A DNA stretch of 64,000 bases from Aurantiacibacter atlanticus (GCF_001077815.2 NZ_CP011310.1:744001-808000); one strand, 5' to 3'. Shown: positions 35,299-44,588, counted from the stretch's first letter. Made by a program: numbers and translations. Notes: a model not told the origin generated them from the letters alone.

Positions 35299-37556
35299 TG
35301 GGCTGCCTCCGAAAAAAAATTGTTGCGGGTCATCTCGACCCTTGGTTCACCGGCAAAGTTCAGCTCTGTCAGTTGCGGCGGGAGAGTTGCCACGAATTCA
35401 TTGCCTGACAGCCGGGTATTCGGCGTGCCGACAGTGTGCGTGATTGAAAGCGGTGCAGAGGCGGTAAAGCTGTTGCCCGATATCTCTGTTTCCTGGACAC
35501 CGTGCAGAGTGAGAGAGGTGCCGGCGTTTGCGGCCCTGCCGACATTGGTGAAGTGCGAATTGCGGATATTGACGTGAGGGCCGAAAGTGCTTTCATCGGT
35601 GCCGCCGCGATAAACATTGGCCAGGGCCCCGCCTATATCGGTGAAGTGAGAATCCTCGATCGTGAGGTAATCCACATTGTAGCGACCCAGATCATCCACC
35701 TCTGCAAAAGCAGAGACGATGGTGCCGGTAATGTCACTGAAACTGCTGTTACGGATCGTCACCGCATCAGCCATCGTGGCCTTGCCGATGGTGATCACGT
35801 TGAAATTGCGATTGACCGTCAGATTGCGCATTTCGACGCTATCAAGCTCGACCAATACATTGCCAAGAATCGGCGTATTGCTGGTGCGGATGACCGAATT
35901 GCCAGCTGCATCCGGAGCAAGCTCGCCATCGATGACCAGCTTTTCCAATTGCAGGCCGCCGCCATCGCGGATTTCAAACAGAGAGGGGCGGGCAAAGCGT
36001 ATTATGGGAAGGGTGCCATCCTGCGCCGCAACACCGCGAATGGTCAATGAATGGTCGACCTGCAAAGTGCGCTCAAGTTCATAGGTGCCCGGGGCAATCT
36101 GCAAAATGTCGCCATCGCGCGCCTGCTTGAACGCTGTGAAAAGGGTATAGCCGTCGCCGGAAACTTCCAGCGTGCGACCTGTCTGGAACGGGCCTTCATT
36201 ATCTGGTTTGCCGTAATAGCTAGCGCCAACTTCATCGAGCGACATGACGCGAAGATCGCGTGGAGCACCAATTTCGGCGAGCGCTGGATCGGTCGGGTAG
36301 AGCAACCCGGTGGCCGCGCGCACCATCTCCGTCTCTGCACGGCTAATGGCTTCTGCTGCACTGTGCACAGATCCCGCAATCAAGGCATTATCGCGCAGGG
36401 CGATGCCGGAAATATCGGCATCCACTTCAATGAAGGTTCCGTCATCAAGACCGCTGAACAAATTGCGCAACAAGCTTGTGTTGACAGGTGGGGCAGATCT
36501 TTCTGCGTCAGCGCCGGCGCCCAGCGTGATGCGGTAGCTGTCGAGCACGCTATTGCCCTCGATGACTGCCCCATCGACCTGCACATAGCGGTTGACGGGT
36601 GAGTTGGGCACACCGTTCATCACGGTCAACGCACTGGTGAAGCCCGTGCCGCGCAGGCCTTCCATGTAATTGTCGCGGACGGTCTGATTGCGGTTGATAA
36701 CCCTTATGCCGCCCGTGTGATCTTTTCCGTGTCCGAGGAAGACATTGCGCTCTACCAGACTGTTATCACCATGGCGCAGCGTTACTGCGCCCGCAGAGCG
36801 CAGGAACAGATTCTCGCGGATCACATTGCTGCCGGATTTGCTGGAGATGATCTCCACTTCGCCATCCACGCGGTCGAACACATTGTTTTCGACCACGGTG
36901 TTTGAATTGAACATCGAATAATGGCTTGTGCCGATACGCAGCGTTTCACCGCCATTGGAACCGAGGACCGGGCGCGGGCCGAAATAATTATGGTCGATGC
37001 GATGGTTGTTCTCGCGGCTTTCCTCGCTGTTGAGGCGCACTGCCAGCGTGACACCGGGATTGGTCTTGCCGATTAGATTGTTGTGATCGAAGCGATTGTT
37101 GCGGCCAAACATGGCCACCCAGATATCGCTTTCGGTCCTGTCGGGTTTGCTGAAACTATCGATGACGATTTGCGTCACGCGCGTATCATAGGCCAATTCA
37201 TCGCTGTCACGGCGAAAGGCGATGACTTCGCCTGTCGGACTGTAGCCATTGGTGAAGACCAATCCTGAAACCAGAATGTGATGCCCGCCAATCCGTAAAT
37301 TGGACTGGCCTGTCAACGTAACACCGCCCGGCGTCTGCGATCGGATGGTTATGGGCCGATCGGCCGTGCCGTGGCCGGCAACCACCATTTCAAAGTCGCG
37401 CCATTCGCCATCGGCAAGGATGATGGCATCACCCGCATCAATTTGATTGAGCGCGTTTGAATATTCTTCCTGGTTCGCGACATGGTAATCTTCAGCCTGC
37501 GCTGGAATTGCAAACAGACTTATCGCGGCCAACCCCAAGGGTATCCTGCCTAGCAT
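35295..37556 (-). CDS. PL6 alginate lyase with two parallel beta-helix domains
   Basis: 753-residue exported polysaccharide lyase 6; the signal peptide ends at about residue 21 (IPAQA). Residues 25-400 are the catalytic beta-helix. NGGETLRIGTSHYS (201-214) holds the calcium-site Glu, and the expected catalytic Lys and Arg are K240 (IISSKSGSN) and R261 (VTLRHGDN). The C-terminal 300 residues form a second beta-helix as in the two-domain enzyme AlyGC. GGAGAGATGTTGG precedes the ATG at 37556. First gene of the PL6-PL17-kdgF-transporter-SDR-eda-kdgK operon, and likely the enzyme that feeds oligomers to PL17. Confidence 0.93.
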   Translation of the reverse strand: MLGRIPLGLAAISLFAIPAQAEDYHVANQEEYSNALNQIDAGDAIILADGEWRDFEMVVAGHGTADRPITIRSQTPGGVTLTGQSNLRIGGHHILVSGLVFTNGYSPTGEVIAFRRDSDELAYDTRVTQIVIDSFSKPDRTESDIWVAMFGRNNRFDHNNLIGKTNPGVTLAVRLNSEESRENNHRIDHNYFGPRPVLGSNGGETLRIGTSHYSMFNSNTVVENNVFDRVDGEVEIISSKSGSNVIRENLFLRSAGAVTLRHGDNSLVERNVFLGHGKDHTGGIRVINRNQTVRDNYMEGLRGTGFTSALTVMNGVPNSPVNRYVQVDGAVIEGNSVLDSYRITLGAGADAERSAPPVNTSLLRNLFSGLDDGTFIEVDADISGIALRDNALIAGSVHSAAEAISRAETEMVRAATGLLYPTDPALAEIGAPRDLRVMSLDEVGASYYGKPDNEGPFQTGRTLEVSGDGYTLFTAFKQARDGDILQIAPGTYELERTLQVDHSLTIRGVAAQDGTLPIIRFARPSLFEIRDGGGLQLEKLVIDGELAPDAAGNSVIRTSNTPILGNVLVELDSVEMRNLTVNRNFNVITIGKATMADAVTIRNSSFSDITGTIVSAFAEVDDLGRYNVDYLTIEDSHFTDIGGALANVYRGGTDESTFGPHVNIRNSHFTNVGRAANAGTSLTLHGVQETEISGNSFTASAPLSITHTVGTPNTRLSGNEFVATLPPQLTELNFAGEPRVEMTRNNFFSEAAQ

Positions 37557-37641
37557 CCAACATCTCTCCAGTTCTTATCCTATCGAGCATAGGACACTGA
37601 GCGAGATCGTCAACCAAATTTCTATGCCAAAGCCGAACTAT

Positions 37642-37656
37642 CTGTCATACCAATTG
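37642..37656 (-). promoter_or_regulatory. Operator-like site CTGTCATACCAATTG upstream of PL6
   Basis: Lies in the 111 nt gap between the regulator gene and PL6, about 90 nt before the PL6 start. The core GTCATACCA occurs exactly twice more, in front of the TonB receptor. ACCA/TGGT half-sites are usual for FadR-type GntR regulators. A function in this window is inferred. Confidence 0.5.
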
Positions 37657-37667
37657 TCTAGCCCCTG

Positions 37668-38408
37668 TCAGCCGAGGCGTCCGGTCGCCAGGAAGCGTTC
37701 CCTGCTTTGGCTGGCACGCTGCTGCACTTCCCGAAGCGCCTGCTGCTCGGTCGTGTCCAGCATGTTCTCAATCAAGCGACTGAAGTGTTCGCGCATGGCG
37801 GCCCTTGTCCCTGCAGCATCGCGCGCTTTCAGCGCATTTACTACGGCAATGTGCTCATCTGACCGTTGCTTGGCATCATGCACGCAAACCGCCTCATACG
37901 TTGCTTTGACCTGAGGAATTTTCTCTCTCATGCGCCATAAAGACTGCACGGTGTGCACCAGCGCCTGGTTTTTGGAGGCTTTGGCGACCAGCATATGGAA
38001 TTTTTCGTCAGCATCATTGGATGCCTTTCCATCGGAAACGCTCATCACCTCGATCAGCTCTTCGAGCTGCTCAATTTCCGCATCTGTAATGTTATGCGCG
38101 GCAAGTGCCGCAGCTTCGGATTCGATCAGTAACCGCGCCTCGGTAACTTCGAAAGCACTCGCAACGGGCAGCTCCCCGTGACTGCCCCCGGGCGATTCAC
38201 TAACATAGACGCCGCTGCCGGTCTTGATTTCGAGACGGCCGGTTGCCTGAAGAGCAATTTCCGCCTCCCGAATGGTCACGCGGCTCACGCCCAGCCGCTC
38301 GGCCAGTTCGCGCTCTCCGGGCAGGCGGGATCCTGGGGGATAGGCACCCTCTTCAATGAGTGCCGCGATCTGGGTTGCGACGGTCTGGTATAATCTTTTC
38401 GCGGCCAT
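37668..38408 (-). CDS. FadR-family GntR transcriptional regulator of alginate genes
   Basis: 246-residue regulator. The N-terminal winged helix spans about residues 1-70, with the GntR pattern PPGSRLPGERELAERLGVSRVTIREAEIAL, here with a Glu-Ala before the last helix. The C-terminal FCD domain (about 85-225) has the metal/ligand residues in DADEKFHMLVAKAS and the His-rich SDEHIAVVNALKARD. It sits immediately upstream of PL6 on the same strand. By analogy with other alginate loci it should respond to KDG, KDPG or DEH; ligand and mode (repressor) are inferred. Confidence 0.87.
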   Translation of the reverse strand: MAAKRLYQTVATQIAALIEEGAYPPGSRLPGERELAERLGVSRVTIREAEIALQATGRLEIKTGSGVYVSESPGGSHGELPVASAFEVTEARLLIESEAAALAAHNITDAEIEQLEELIEVMSVSDGKASNDADEKFHMLVAKASKNQALVHTVQSLWRMREKIPQVKATYEAVCVHDAKQRSDEHIAVVNALKARDAAGTRAAMREHFSRLIENMLDTTEQQALREVQQRASQSRERFLATGRLG

Positions 38409-38428
38409 TGCCTGTTCTGTTACCTCTG

Positions 38429-38450
38429 ATTGGTCTTAGCTTGGTCTAAT
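38429..38450 (-). promoter_or_regulatory. Tandem TTGGTCT sites upstream of the regulator gene
   Basis: Two copies of TTGGTCT (38430-38436 and 38441-38447) sit 22-39 nt before the regulator's start codon. An opposite-strand ACCAAT follows at about 38466. This arrangement fits autoregulation by a FadR-type protein. It rests on pattern only. Confidence 0.4.
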
Positions 38451-38525
38451 TCGTACTCTTTATCCTACCAATTTCAGTTTGTAAGGGGAAGGGGTCAGGC
38501 GGAATACGCCCGCCCGCCTCCGCGA

Positions 38526-39535
38526 TCAAAACTTAAAGCGAATACCGGCGAAATAGCGCGAGCCGTAGACCTGAATGGCACCAAAATCATCGGTAGCGCC
38601 GCGATAATTGACCCGCGGTTCATTGAAGAGGTTGATGCCTTCAAGGCGCACCGCGATATTATCGGTAATGTCGTAGGAAATGCGCGCTTCGAACACGCCC
38701 GTATCGTCGACATAGCGGACACGGCCAGGGGTCGACACGAACTGCTGGAAATAGCGCGAACGATATTTGTAAACGCCCTGCAGGTTGAGCTTGCCGATCT
38801 GGTAATAGACCTGCGCCGACAGAACATGCTTCGACAGGCCGAAGATATCGGCTGACGGGATCAGCCCGCTATTCTGGACAATTGTTTCGTTATTCAGCAC
38901 GCTGGTAGTAGCGGCCAACGTATCGTCTTCGAATTCGAAGTCCGAATTGGCGTAGTTATAGCCAATCTTTAAGCCAAGACCGTCAAGCGGCTGCGGCAAA
39001 TAGCTGAGGCGGAGGGCGACCGACACTTCAAGACCATAGATCGTGCTTGTATCGGAAGACGTGTTAATGGTGCTTACCGGCGCCTCGATCTCCATCCCGT
39101 CGACGATAAAGGTTTCGTTGCGGACAATAGTGTCGAACCCGCCGTTGAAGCTCTTGCAATAACCGCCCACGGCAACAATCGTATCTGCATTCGGATACCA
39201 CTCCACCGATGCATCGAAGTTCCATGACAAAAGCGGATCGGTAAATGGATCGCCATTGGCTGTCACAAGGCCAAGCGCTTCTTCTACGGTTGGGAATTCC
39301 TCATCTTCGTCAACGGACGAGAACGAACGACCATAGCCAAGGTTCGAAGGATCTGGGCGGGACAGCGCGCGGTATACTGCAACACGGCCAAGTATCTCCG
39401 GCGCAAATTCCGCCATCAGGTTAAAGCTCGGCAGAAACTCTGTATAGGAATCCCCCCGGTCACCGTGGCGAGGTTTTCTGAATCCTCTATCAGGCTGATA
39501 GTCGCTTCATCATCGCCTCTCTCCCAGACTCTAAT
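38526..39535 (-). pseudogene. Decayed TonB-dependent receptor (internal deletion and frameshift)
   Basis: About 297 residues of receptor beta-barrel remain readable from 39416 to the stop at 38526, ending in the aromatic FKF expected for outer-membrane barrels. Further upstream the frame continues as DSYTEFLPSFNL only if one base is added to the run of six G near 39453-39460. Before that, EDSENLATVTGG is in the shifted frame. Signal peptide and plug domain are missing. A CTGGGAGAG string followed by ATGATG (39519-39527 and 39508-39513) mimics the start region of the intact receptor, suggesting that the middle of the gene was deleted. An assembly error in the G run should be excluded. Confidence 0.82.
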
Positions 39536-39621
39536 TTATGCCCTCAGCCTAAATGGCCAGACCATAATGTCAACGAGAGTAGCAGACCAATTAGCCCGTT
39601 AGGGGCACGTTAAAGCGATAG

Positions 39622-39643
39622 ATACCAGATTTGAAACTGGTAT
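39622..39643. promoter_or_regulatory. Inverted repeat ATACCAG-N8-CTGGTAT
   Basis: A 22 bp perfect-armed inverted repeat (7 bp arms) between the receptor pseudogene and the terminator of the intact receptor. It lies about 85 nt before the pseudogene's 5' end, the same spacing as the GTCATACCA sites to their genes. Its ACCA/TGGT arms suit a GntR dimer. It is probably the operator of the dead receptor. Confidence 0.5.
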
Positions 39644-39673
39644 AGTTTAGTATTGTCATGAGGCGGCGTAAAG

Positions 39674-39700
39674 AAAAAGCGCCCCACTTGCGTGAGGCGC
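39674..39700 (-). terminator. Rho-independent terminator of the TonB receptor gene
   Basis: On the minus strand GCGCCTCAC and GTGGGGCGC pair around GCAA (one T-G pair), followed by TTTTTC. It begins 32 nt after the receptor stop. Confidence 0.82.
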
Positions 39701-39731
39701 CTCTCCCTTACCCAACTGAGAATTTAGAGGT

Positions 39732-42722
39732 TCAAAAGCTCACCGAAGCCCCGAAGGTAATGCGGCGATCAGGCAGGCCCTGGAAGCACAGCAATCCACC
39801 TTCATTGACGCAGGACTGCGTAATCTCAGACTTTGTCAGGTTCACGCCTTCGATGCCGATGTTCAGGAAATCCGTCACATCGTAATTGATGCTGGCATTG
39901 AGCTGGCCACGCGCCTCTGTGACGGTGGGGAAACCCAAGGTTGAATTGAGGGTCGCGCCGCCAGCAGTATCCAGCGTCCTGAAGGCATCGCGCCATGTAT
40001 AGCGAGCGCGGGCAGACAGACCGTATTTCTCATAGAACAGCGTGACGTTGTAGGCGTGGGGCGAGAAGTCGAGCAGCCCCTGCACCGCTGTGACGGTTCC
40101 AACACCAGGGTTGATCGCTTCGAAGATCTGCTGACCGCGGGAAGATGCGCTATTGGTCGCTTCGCCGCCGCCAAACTCCTGATAGGTATAATTGGCGATC
40201 ACACCAAAACCCGATGCAAAGCCCAGCGCGTCCTCGAATGATGAAAGGTCATATTGAAACGCGACCTCGATGCCGGTTTGCGTAGTGCTTCCGGTATCGT
40301 TGATCGTCGTCTGCAAGGGAACGCAGATGCCAGTTCCGGGGACGTTGGAAAGAACGTTGCGGTCAGCGATAGGATTGAAGATACCGCCGCCTTCGCAAGG
40401 ATTGGTGATGTCCCGGAAACCCATGCCATCAAGCGCGACGTCGTCCACCTGGGTGACGAACAGGTTCGTGCGCTTCTTGTGGAACGCACCAACGCTGAAT
40501 ACCGCGGCCGGAGCAAAATACCACGACACTGATGCGTCATAGGATTGCACAGTTTCCGGGGCGAGGCCTGGATTGCCGAATTCCACCGGATCATTCGGAC
40601 CGGTCGGGTAGGTGAAGGAGGTCGACAAGTCGTTGAAATCGGGACGGTTGATGTCTTCAGTATAGGCCGCTCGCAAGATGATTTCCGGCGTGATCTCCGC
40701 GATCACATTGATGCGCGGCAGGAACTCATTGTATCCGCCGGTTGTCACGACCTGCGAAACGACGCCACCGGCCGTCGTGTTGCCGAGTGAATCGATCGAA
40801 GTGTCCACATAGCGCAGGCCGATATTGCCACGAATGGGACCAGCCTCGAAATTCAGCTGCCCGTAAATAGCATGCGTTTCTTCATCAATGTTGAAGAAGG
40901 CATCATCGCTGCTCGTTGGATCGGAAAGCGAACGCATGCCCGGAGATTGCTGGAGTGCATTCTGCAGAATGTCCAAGGTGCCATCAGGATCATTGAATGC
41001 GCGATTGGGATCAATCAGCAGGAAGTCCCTGAAAAACAGGGTCCGACCGTCAGCATCGCCAAAATTGGTCGGCCCGGGGACCAGCAGTTCCGAGAACAAG
41101 GTGCCGCGCGGGCTGTCTGCCATCTGGCTCAGGCCAATGCTCGACCCCACTTCGTTGAACGTGCTGGATCGCTTGTTGTAGCGATAGCCAATGTCGATTG
41201 AAGTGATGAAGGGCAATTGGTCATAGGTATCGTAGGAAATGTCGATGCGGGCGGCATCTTCGGAATTGTCCGTCGTATCCCGGCCCACGGTAACCGCATC
41301 CAGCACTACATTGGCCGGGTTGGTAAGATCGGCAACAGAGGGCGCGAGCGGGGAATCGAAATCAACACCGAAAGCCAGAGATCCGCCGGAAAGATCGTAA
41401 ATGAACGGAACGGCATTATCGTTGGCGTTTGTGACCGGCGTGTTCGGGTTTATGAAGTTGAGTGTGGTGCTCAAATTCGGGCTGACCGTGTCTGAGCTCG
41501 TGGTTGACGCTTCCAGGCGAACGGTCAGGTTTCCGCGTTCCCATTCTGTGCCGAGACGGAAGAGCTTGCTATCGGTAAGCCGGGCGCCCGTATCACTCGA
41601 AAAGCGCAGATTGGGATCGTCTGCGTCTGCGGCCAGGTTAGGCTGAATGGTGCCGACCTGCGAAGCCTCGATGCTGCCCAGATCCACACCGTCGAGAGAA
41701 CCGAAATCGACCGTTTCAAATGCATTCGGCACGTTGAAGCGGCTGACAGTGCTTACGCCCGATGCCTGGATGCGCGAGCTATCCTGCCTGCGCTCCTGAT
41801 CATTGATGATCGTGTCGAAGAATAACTTCAGATTTCCTGAGGGTGCCCACTCCAGCGTACCGGCAAAGTTGATCGTTTCATATTCGAAGTTCTCCAGTTC
41901 CTGATTGAGGAACTGAATGCCGAGGAAGGGGAAATCCGGTCCCGGTGCGCCGCCAGCTGTAACTGCACCATTTGCGGGAACGAGGTTGTCGCGGTCAACA
42001 CGCGGTCGGAACGATGTTGCCTCCTGCTCCGCATAGCTGGCGGCCAGCACGATGCCGATATCGCCGATTCCGGTGCTCCAATTGTCACCGAAGCTGGCCG
42101 CCACGCGCGGGGAATAGCTGTCGGAAAGCTCCGCATATTCGGCCTGAACGCGCACGGTAGCGACACGATCGCGAATATCGAGCGGACGGATTGTGCGTAA
42201 ATTCACGGTGCCGCCAACGGACCCTTCGGTCGTACTCGCTGTAGGAGCCTTGATGACTTCGACAGATGCAATGATTGCCGCGTTAACGTCTTCAAAGCTG
42301 ATGCCACCACGGCCAGAGCCCGAACCCACGGTGCCGACACCGTTGATCTCGGTGCGGTTGTCATTGGTGCCGCGGATCTGCACGCCGGTGCCGACGCCGG
42401 CTTCTCTGGTGATTTGTACGCCGGTGACGTTTTCGAGCACCTCGGCGAGGTTTTGATCGGGCAGCTTTCCGATGTCTTCTGCCTGAATGACTTCAATCAG
42501 GCTATCTGCAGTGCGCTGTTCATTAAGTGCGCTTTGCAGCGAGCTGCGAATGCCGGTGACGATAATCGCATCACCCTGATCGGCTGCGTCTGCAGGTGGC
42601 GGAGCGGCGTCCTGCGCAAAGGCAGGCATGGCTGCCAGAGCCATAGAGGTTCCGACAAGCAAGCCGGCGATACGTCGTGATTGGCGATTCGCAAGGCGAA
42701 TCGCGCCGCTCCTATTATGCAT
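39732..42722 (-). CDS. TonB-dependent receptor, probable alginate oligosaccharide importer
   Basis: 996-residue outer-membrane receptor of the large alphaproteobacterial/Caulobacter type (TIGR01782-like). The start at 42722 follows CTGGGAGAGTAGG; the longer frame is discarded. A signal peptide ends near residue 37 (AMPAFAQ). The TonB-box region is followed by the plug (about 55-190: LPDQNLAEVLENVTGVQITR, VQIRGTNDNRTEINGV, VEVIKAPTASTTEGSVGGTV). A 22-strand barrel follows, ending in ITFGASVSF. It stands alone next to a receptor pseudogene and the regulated alginate operon and shares the GTCATACCA sites, so alginate oligomers are the likely cargo. Confidence 0.92.
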   Translation of the reverse strand: MHNRSGAIRLANRQSRRIAGLLVGTSMALAAMPAFAQDAAPPPADAADQGDAIIVTGIRSSLQSALNEQRTADSLIEVIQAEDIGKLPDQNLAEVLENVTGVQITREAGVGTGVQIRGTNDNRTEINGVGTVGSGSGRGGISFEDVNAAIIASVEVIKAPTASTTEGSVGGTVNLRTIRPLDIRDRVATVRVQAEYAELSDSYSPRVAASFGDNWSTGIGDIGIVLAASYAEQEATSFRPRVDRDNLVPANGAVTAGGAPGPDFPFLGIQFLNQELENFEYETINFAGTLEWAPSGNLKLFFDTIINDQERRQDSSRIQASGVSTVSRFNVPNAFETVDFGSLDGVDLGSIEASQVGTIQPNLAADADDPNLRFSSDTGARLTDSKLFRLGTEWERGNLTVRLEASTTSSDTVSPNLSTTLNFINPNTPVTNANDNAVPFIYDLSGGSLAFGVDFDSPLAPSVADLTNPANVVLDAVTVGRDTTDNSEDAARIDISYDTYDQLPFITSIDIGYRYNKRSSTFNEVGSSIGLSQMADSPRGTLFSELLVPGPTNFGDADGRTLFFRDFLLIDPNRAFNDPDGTLDILQNALQQSPGMRSLSDPTSSDDAFFNIDEETHAIYGQLNFEAGPIRGNIGLRYVDTSIDSLGNTTAGGVVSQVVTTGGYNEFLPRINVIAEITPEIILRAAYTEDINRPDFNDLSTSFTYPTGPNDPVEFGNPGLAPETVQSYDASVSWYFAPAAVFSVGAFHKKRTNLFVTQVDDVALDGMGFRDITNPCEGGGIFNPIADRNVLSNVPGTGICVPLQTTINDTGSTTQTGIEVAFQYDLSSFEDALGFASGFGVIANYTYQEFGGGEATNSASSRGQQIFEAINPGVGTVTAVQGLLDFSPHAYNVTLFYEKYGLSARARYTWRDAFRTLDTAGGATLNSTLGFPTVTEARGQLNASINYDVTDFLNIGIEGVNLTKSEITQSCVNEGGLLCFQGLPDRRITFGASVSF

Positions 42723-42801
42723 CCTACTCTCCCAGTATATCTTCGCTTTGGCGTTATTATTCTCTGCAGTTTCTAGGTCGGCATATAAAAATGTCAACCG
42801 A

Positions 42802-42840
42802 CTAGTCATACCATTTGAAAAAATTCTGTCATACCAATAT
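42802..42840 (-). promoter_or_regulatory. Paired GTCATACCA sites upstream of the TonB receptor
   Basis: The 9 bp GTCATACCA occurs at 42805-42813 and 42828-42836, 23 nt apart (about two helical turns), 83-114 nt before the receptor start. The copy at 42828 shares CTGTCATACCAAT with the site before PL6. The pairing points to a shared regulator. Confidence 0.55.
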
Positions 42841-43094
42841 GCCTTCGTAGAGCTTGGGCGTTCTTCACTCGGCCTTGGTCTGGGGCCTGTCGCACCCGAA
42901 TTTTTTGAAACGCGCTGCCCATCTTCAGAACATCTGGAATCATCCTCGAATGAATGCCAATTCTGCTACAGCCTTTGGTGCCGGCACTTATGCTTTCGCT
43001 TCCTGTCACCATGCATGCCACTGCGCCGCGGGCCACCGACGCGACCGACCCAGACGACATTCATTTCTCCGAAACTACAGGGAAAGTTGTTCCG

Positions 43095-43236
43095 GCAGGG
43101 CGGCCTGCGTCAGGGAAGGGCAGGTCGTGGGGAAGGAGAGCTTATCGGCAGGTCCGGTTCCACTGGACAGTCCACCGGCCCACATGTGCATTATGAAGTG
43201 CTAATGGACGGCCGCTCGATCAATCCACTGTCTTGA
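43095..43236 (+). pseudogene. Remnant of an M23 (LytM) metallopeptidase
   Basis: Only the C-terminal end of an M23 endopeptidase domain is left: GELIGRSGSTGQSTGPHVHY, with the metal/catalytic HxH, then EVLMDGRSINPLS and a stop. Upstream the match CVREGQVVGK is in another frame, so a one-base frameshift separates them near 43130. The 250 nt before it show no peptidase sequence. It has no start or signal peptide and cannot be functional. Confidence 0.75.
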
Positions 43237-43243
43237 TTGCTTC

Positions 43244-43744
43244 TCAGAATGCTTCGCCCACACCTGCCGCTGCAAACTGCATAATCTCGCGCCAGTCCAC
43301 GCCCTGCCAGTTGAGATAGCCGATGAGTAGCGCCGCTGCAGCAATAGCCACGCCATAGGGCAGGCTCCTCGACCAATTAGGCCGAGCACTGACAAGCGCC
43401 ATCGCGCCAAATATTGCAACGAGCAGAGCGCCTGCCAGCGCGATCGCCGAGGCAAGTATTGCGCATTGCCCCACGGGGAACCACAAGGCGATGGCGGCAT
43501 AGAACTTCGCATCGCCCCCGCCCCAGACGCGGAACCGGTAAAGGATCATGCCGACGAGCAAGGCAATGATGAAATGGGCGAGGTGAGCCCAAATACGGCT
43601 CCAGCCCGGATCCGCTGCCAGAACAATTGCGCCGCCAATTAGGATCAGCAGGTTGAGCCAATTTGGTATCGTGCGCCGCAATATGTCGAGCAATGCGCCG
43701 ACCAGCGCCAGGGCGGCGAGCACTCCAAATGCGAAGTTTGTCAT
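43244..43744 (-). CDS. cpaA: Prepilin peptidase CpaA (A24 family)
   Basis: 166-residue membrane aspartic protease that cleaves the Flp prepilin leader. The first catalytic Asp is in LDILRRTIPNWLN (residues 19-31). The second is in the GGGDAKFYAA motif near residue 76 (the GxGD signature). Five or so membrane segments fit the short CpaA form without an N-methylation domain. Unusually it is the last gene of the cluster, whereas in many tad loci it follows the pilin. Confidence 0.92.
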   Translation of the reverse strand: MTNFAFGVLAALALVGALLDILRRTIPNWLNLLILIGGAIVLAADPGWSRIWAHLAHFIIALLVGMILYRFRVWGGGDAKFYAAIALWFPVGQCAILASAIALAGALLVAIFGAMALVSARPNWSRSLPYGVAIAAAALLIGYLNWQGVDWREIMQFAAAGVGEAF

Positions 43745-43750
43745 TCAACC

Positions 43751-44584
43751 CTAGCTCGCAGGCGCCAGCGACACACTGATCGGATATGTTCTCTGCTCGC
43801 GCAATATCAATTGGCCGGTGACTCTGATGTTGGCGTTTCCATTGGCGTTGGCAAAGCGGGATTGCGACGAGGCATCTGCTTGCGCGAATGGAATGGAAGC
43901 AAGCTTCATGGTCACCGGATATTGTGGAGCGGTGGCTGCAAGTCTGGTGTCTGCCGCCTGTCGGCCTTCAATATGCATCACTGCCGGGCGCGGAGCCTGA
44001 TCGGCCATTGCGCGTTTGGTCCAGTCTTCCCTGCTTGCGATGTGGACCTCGCGTATTGATGAACGGGTCATGCGATCTTGGGGTGTCGGTCCAATATCGG
44101 CGTCCAGCGCACTGGCAATGTCTTCCAACTGCGAGTTTACCTTTGATGTCTGTGTATCCTCAGTTTCGCCTTGCGCAAGCCGCACAGCTTCGTTCACTTC
44201 ACGGCGAGCCAACATGGTGTTTTCGAAGCGAGCAGCATTTCTGGCGTACCGCTCGTCCGCCGGGGACACCTCGACCGCCTGCATGAAGAAGCGCTCCGCC
44301 AGATCATAGCGACCCAGACGATCATATGCGATTGCCATGCCGTTATAAGCATCGCCCGCGAAATCCGGATGATAGGACGCCTGCCGAAAGGCGGTGATGG
44401 CAGCACCCGGACGTTGTGCATGGAGGTGGCGGCGGCCATCCTGGATGCGCTGGGCAAAATAACTTGTCATGTCAGGCCGCACCGAATCGGCGCGGTCCAT
44501 AATTCCCATGTCGAAAGGGAAGCCCTGACAGCCGGCGGTCACCAAAAAAGCGGCGCAGACGGCCACGCCTTTAAACAGCCCCAT
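43751..44584 (-). CDS. TadD-like TPR lipoprotein
   Basis: 277-residue lipoprotein: lipobox VTAGC near residue 19. Two tetratricopeptide repeats are readable, near 58-90 (RPGAAITAFRQASYHPDFAG) and 92-125 (YNGMAIAYDRLGRYDLAERFFMQAVEVSP). A low-complexity half without clear domain follows. GGAGGG precedes the start. TadD-type proteins act as pilotins or assembly aids for the secretin. Assignment rests on TPRs plus position. Confidence 0.75.
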   Translation of the reverse strand: MGLFKGVAVCAAFLVTAGCQGFPFDMGIMDRADSVRPDMTSYFAQRIQDGRRHLHAQRPGAAITAFRQASYHPDFAGDAYNGMAIAYDRLGRYDLAERFFMQAVEVSPADERYARNAARFENTMLARREVNEAVRLAQGETEDTQTSKVNSQLEDIASALDADIGPTPQDRMTRSSIREVHIASREDWTKRAMADQAPRPAVMHIEGRQAADTRLAATAPQYPVTMKLASIPFAQADASSQSRFANANGNANIRVTGQLILREQRTYPISVSLAPAS

Positions 44585-44588
44585 AGGA

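Noticed and set aside
42628..43094. Plus-strand frame through the receptor start region as the front of the M23 peptidase
   Set aside because: Residues before 43095 show no peptidase similarity and overlap the receptor gene antisense.
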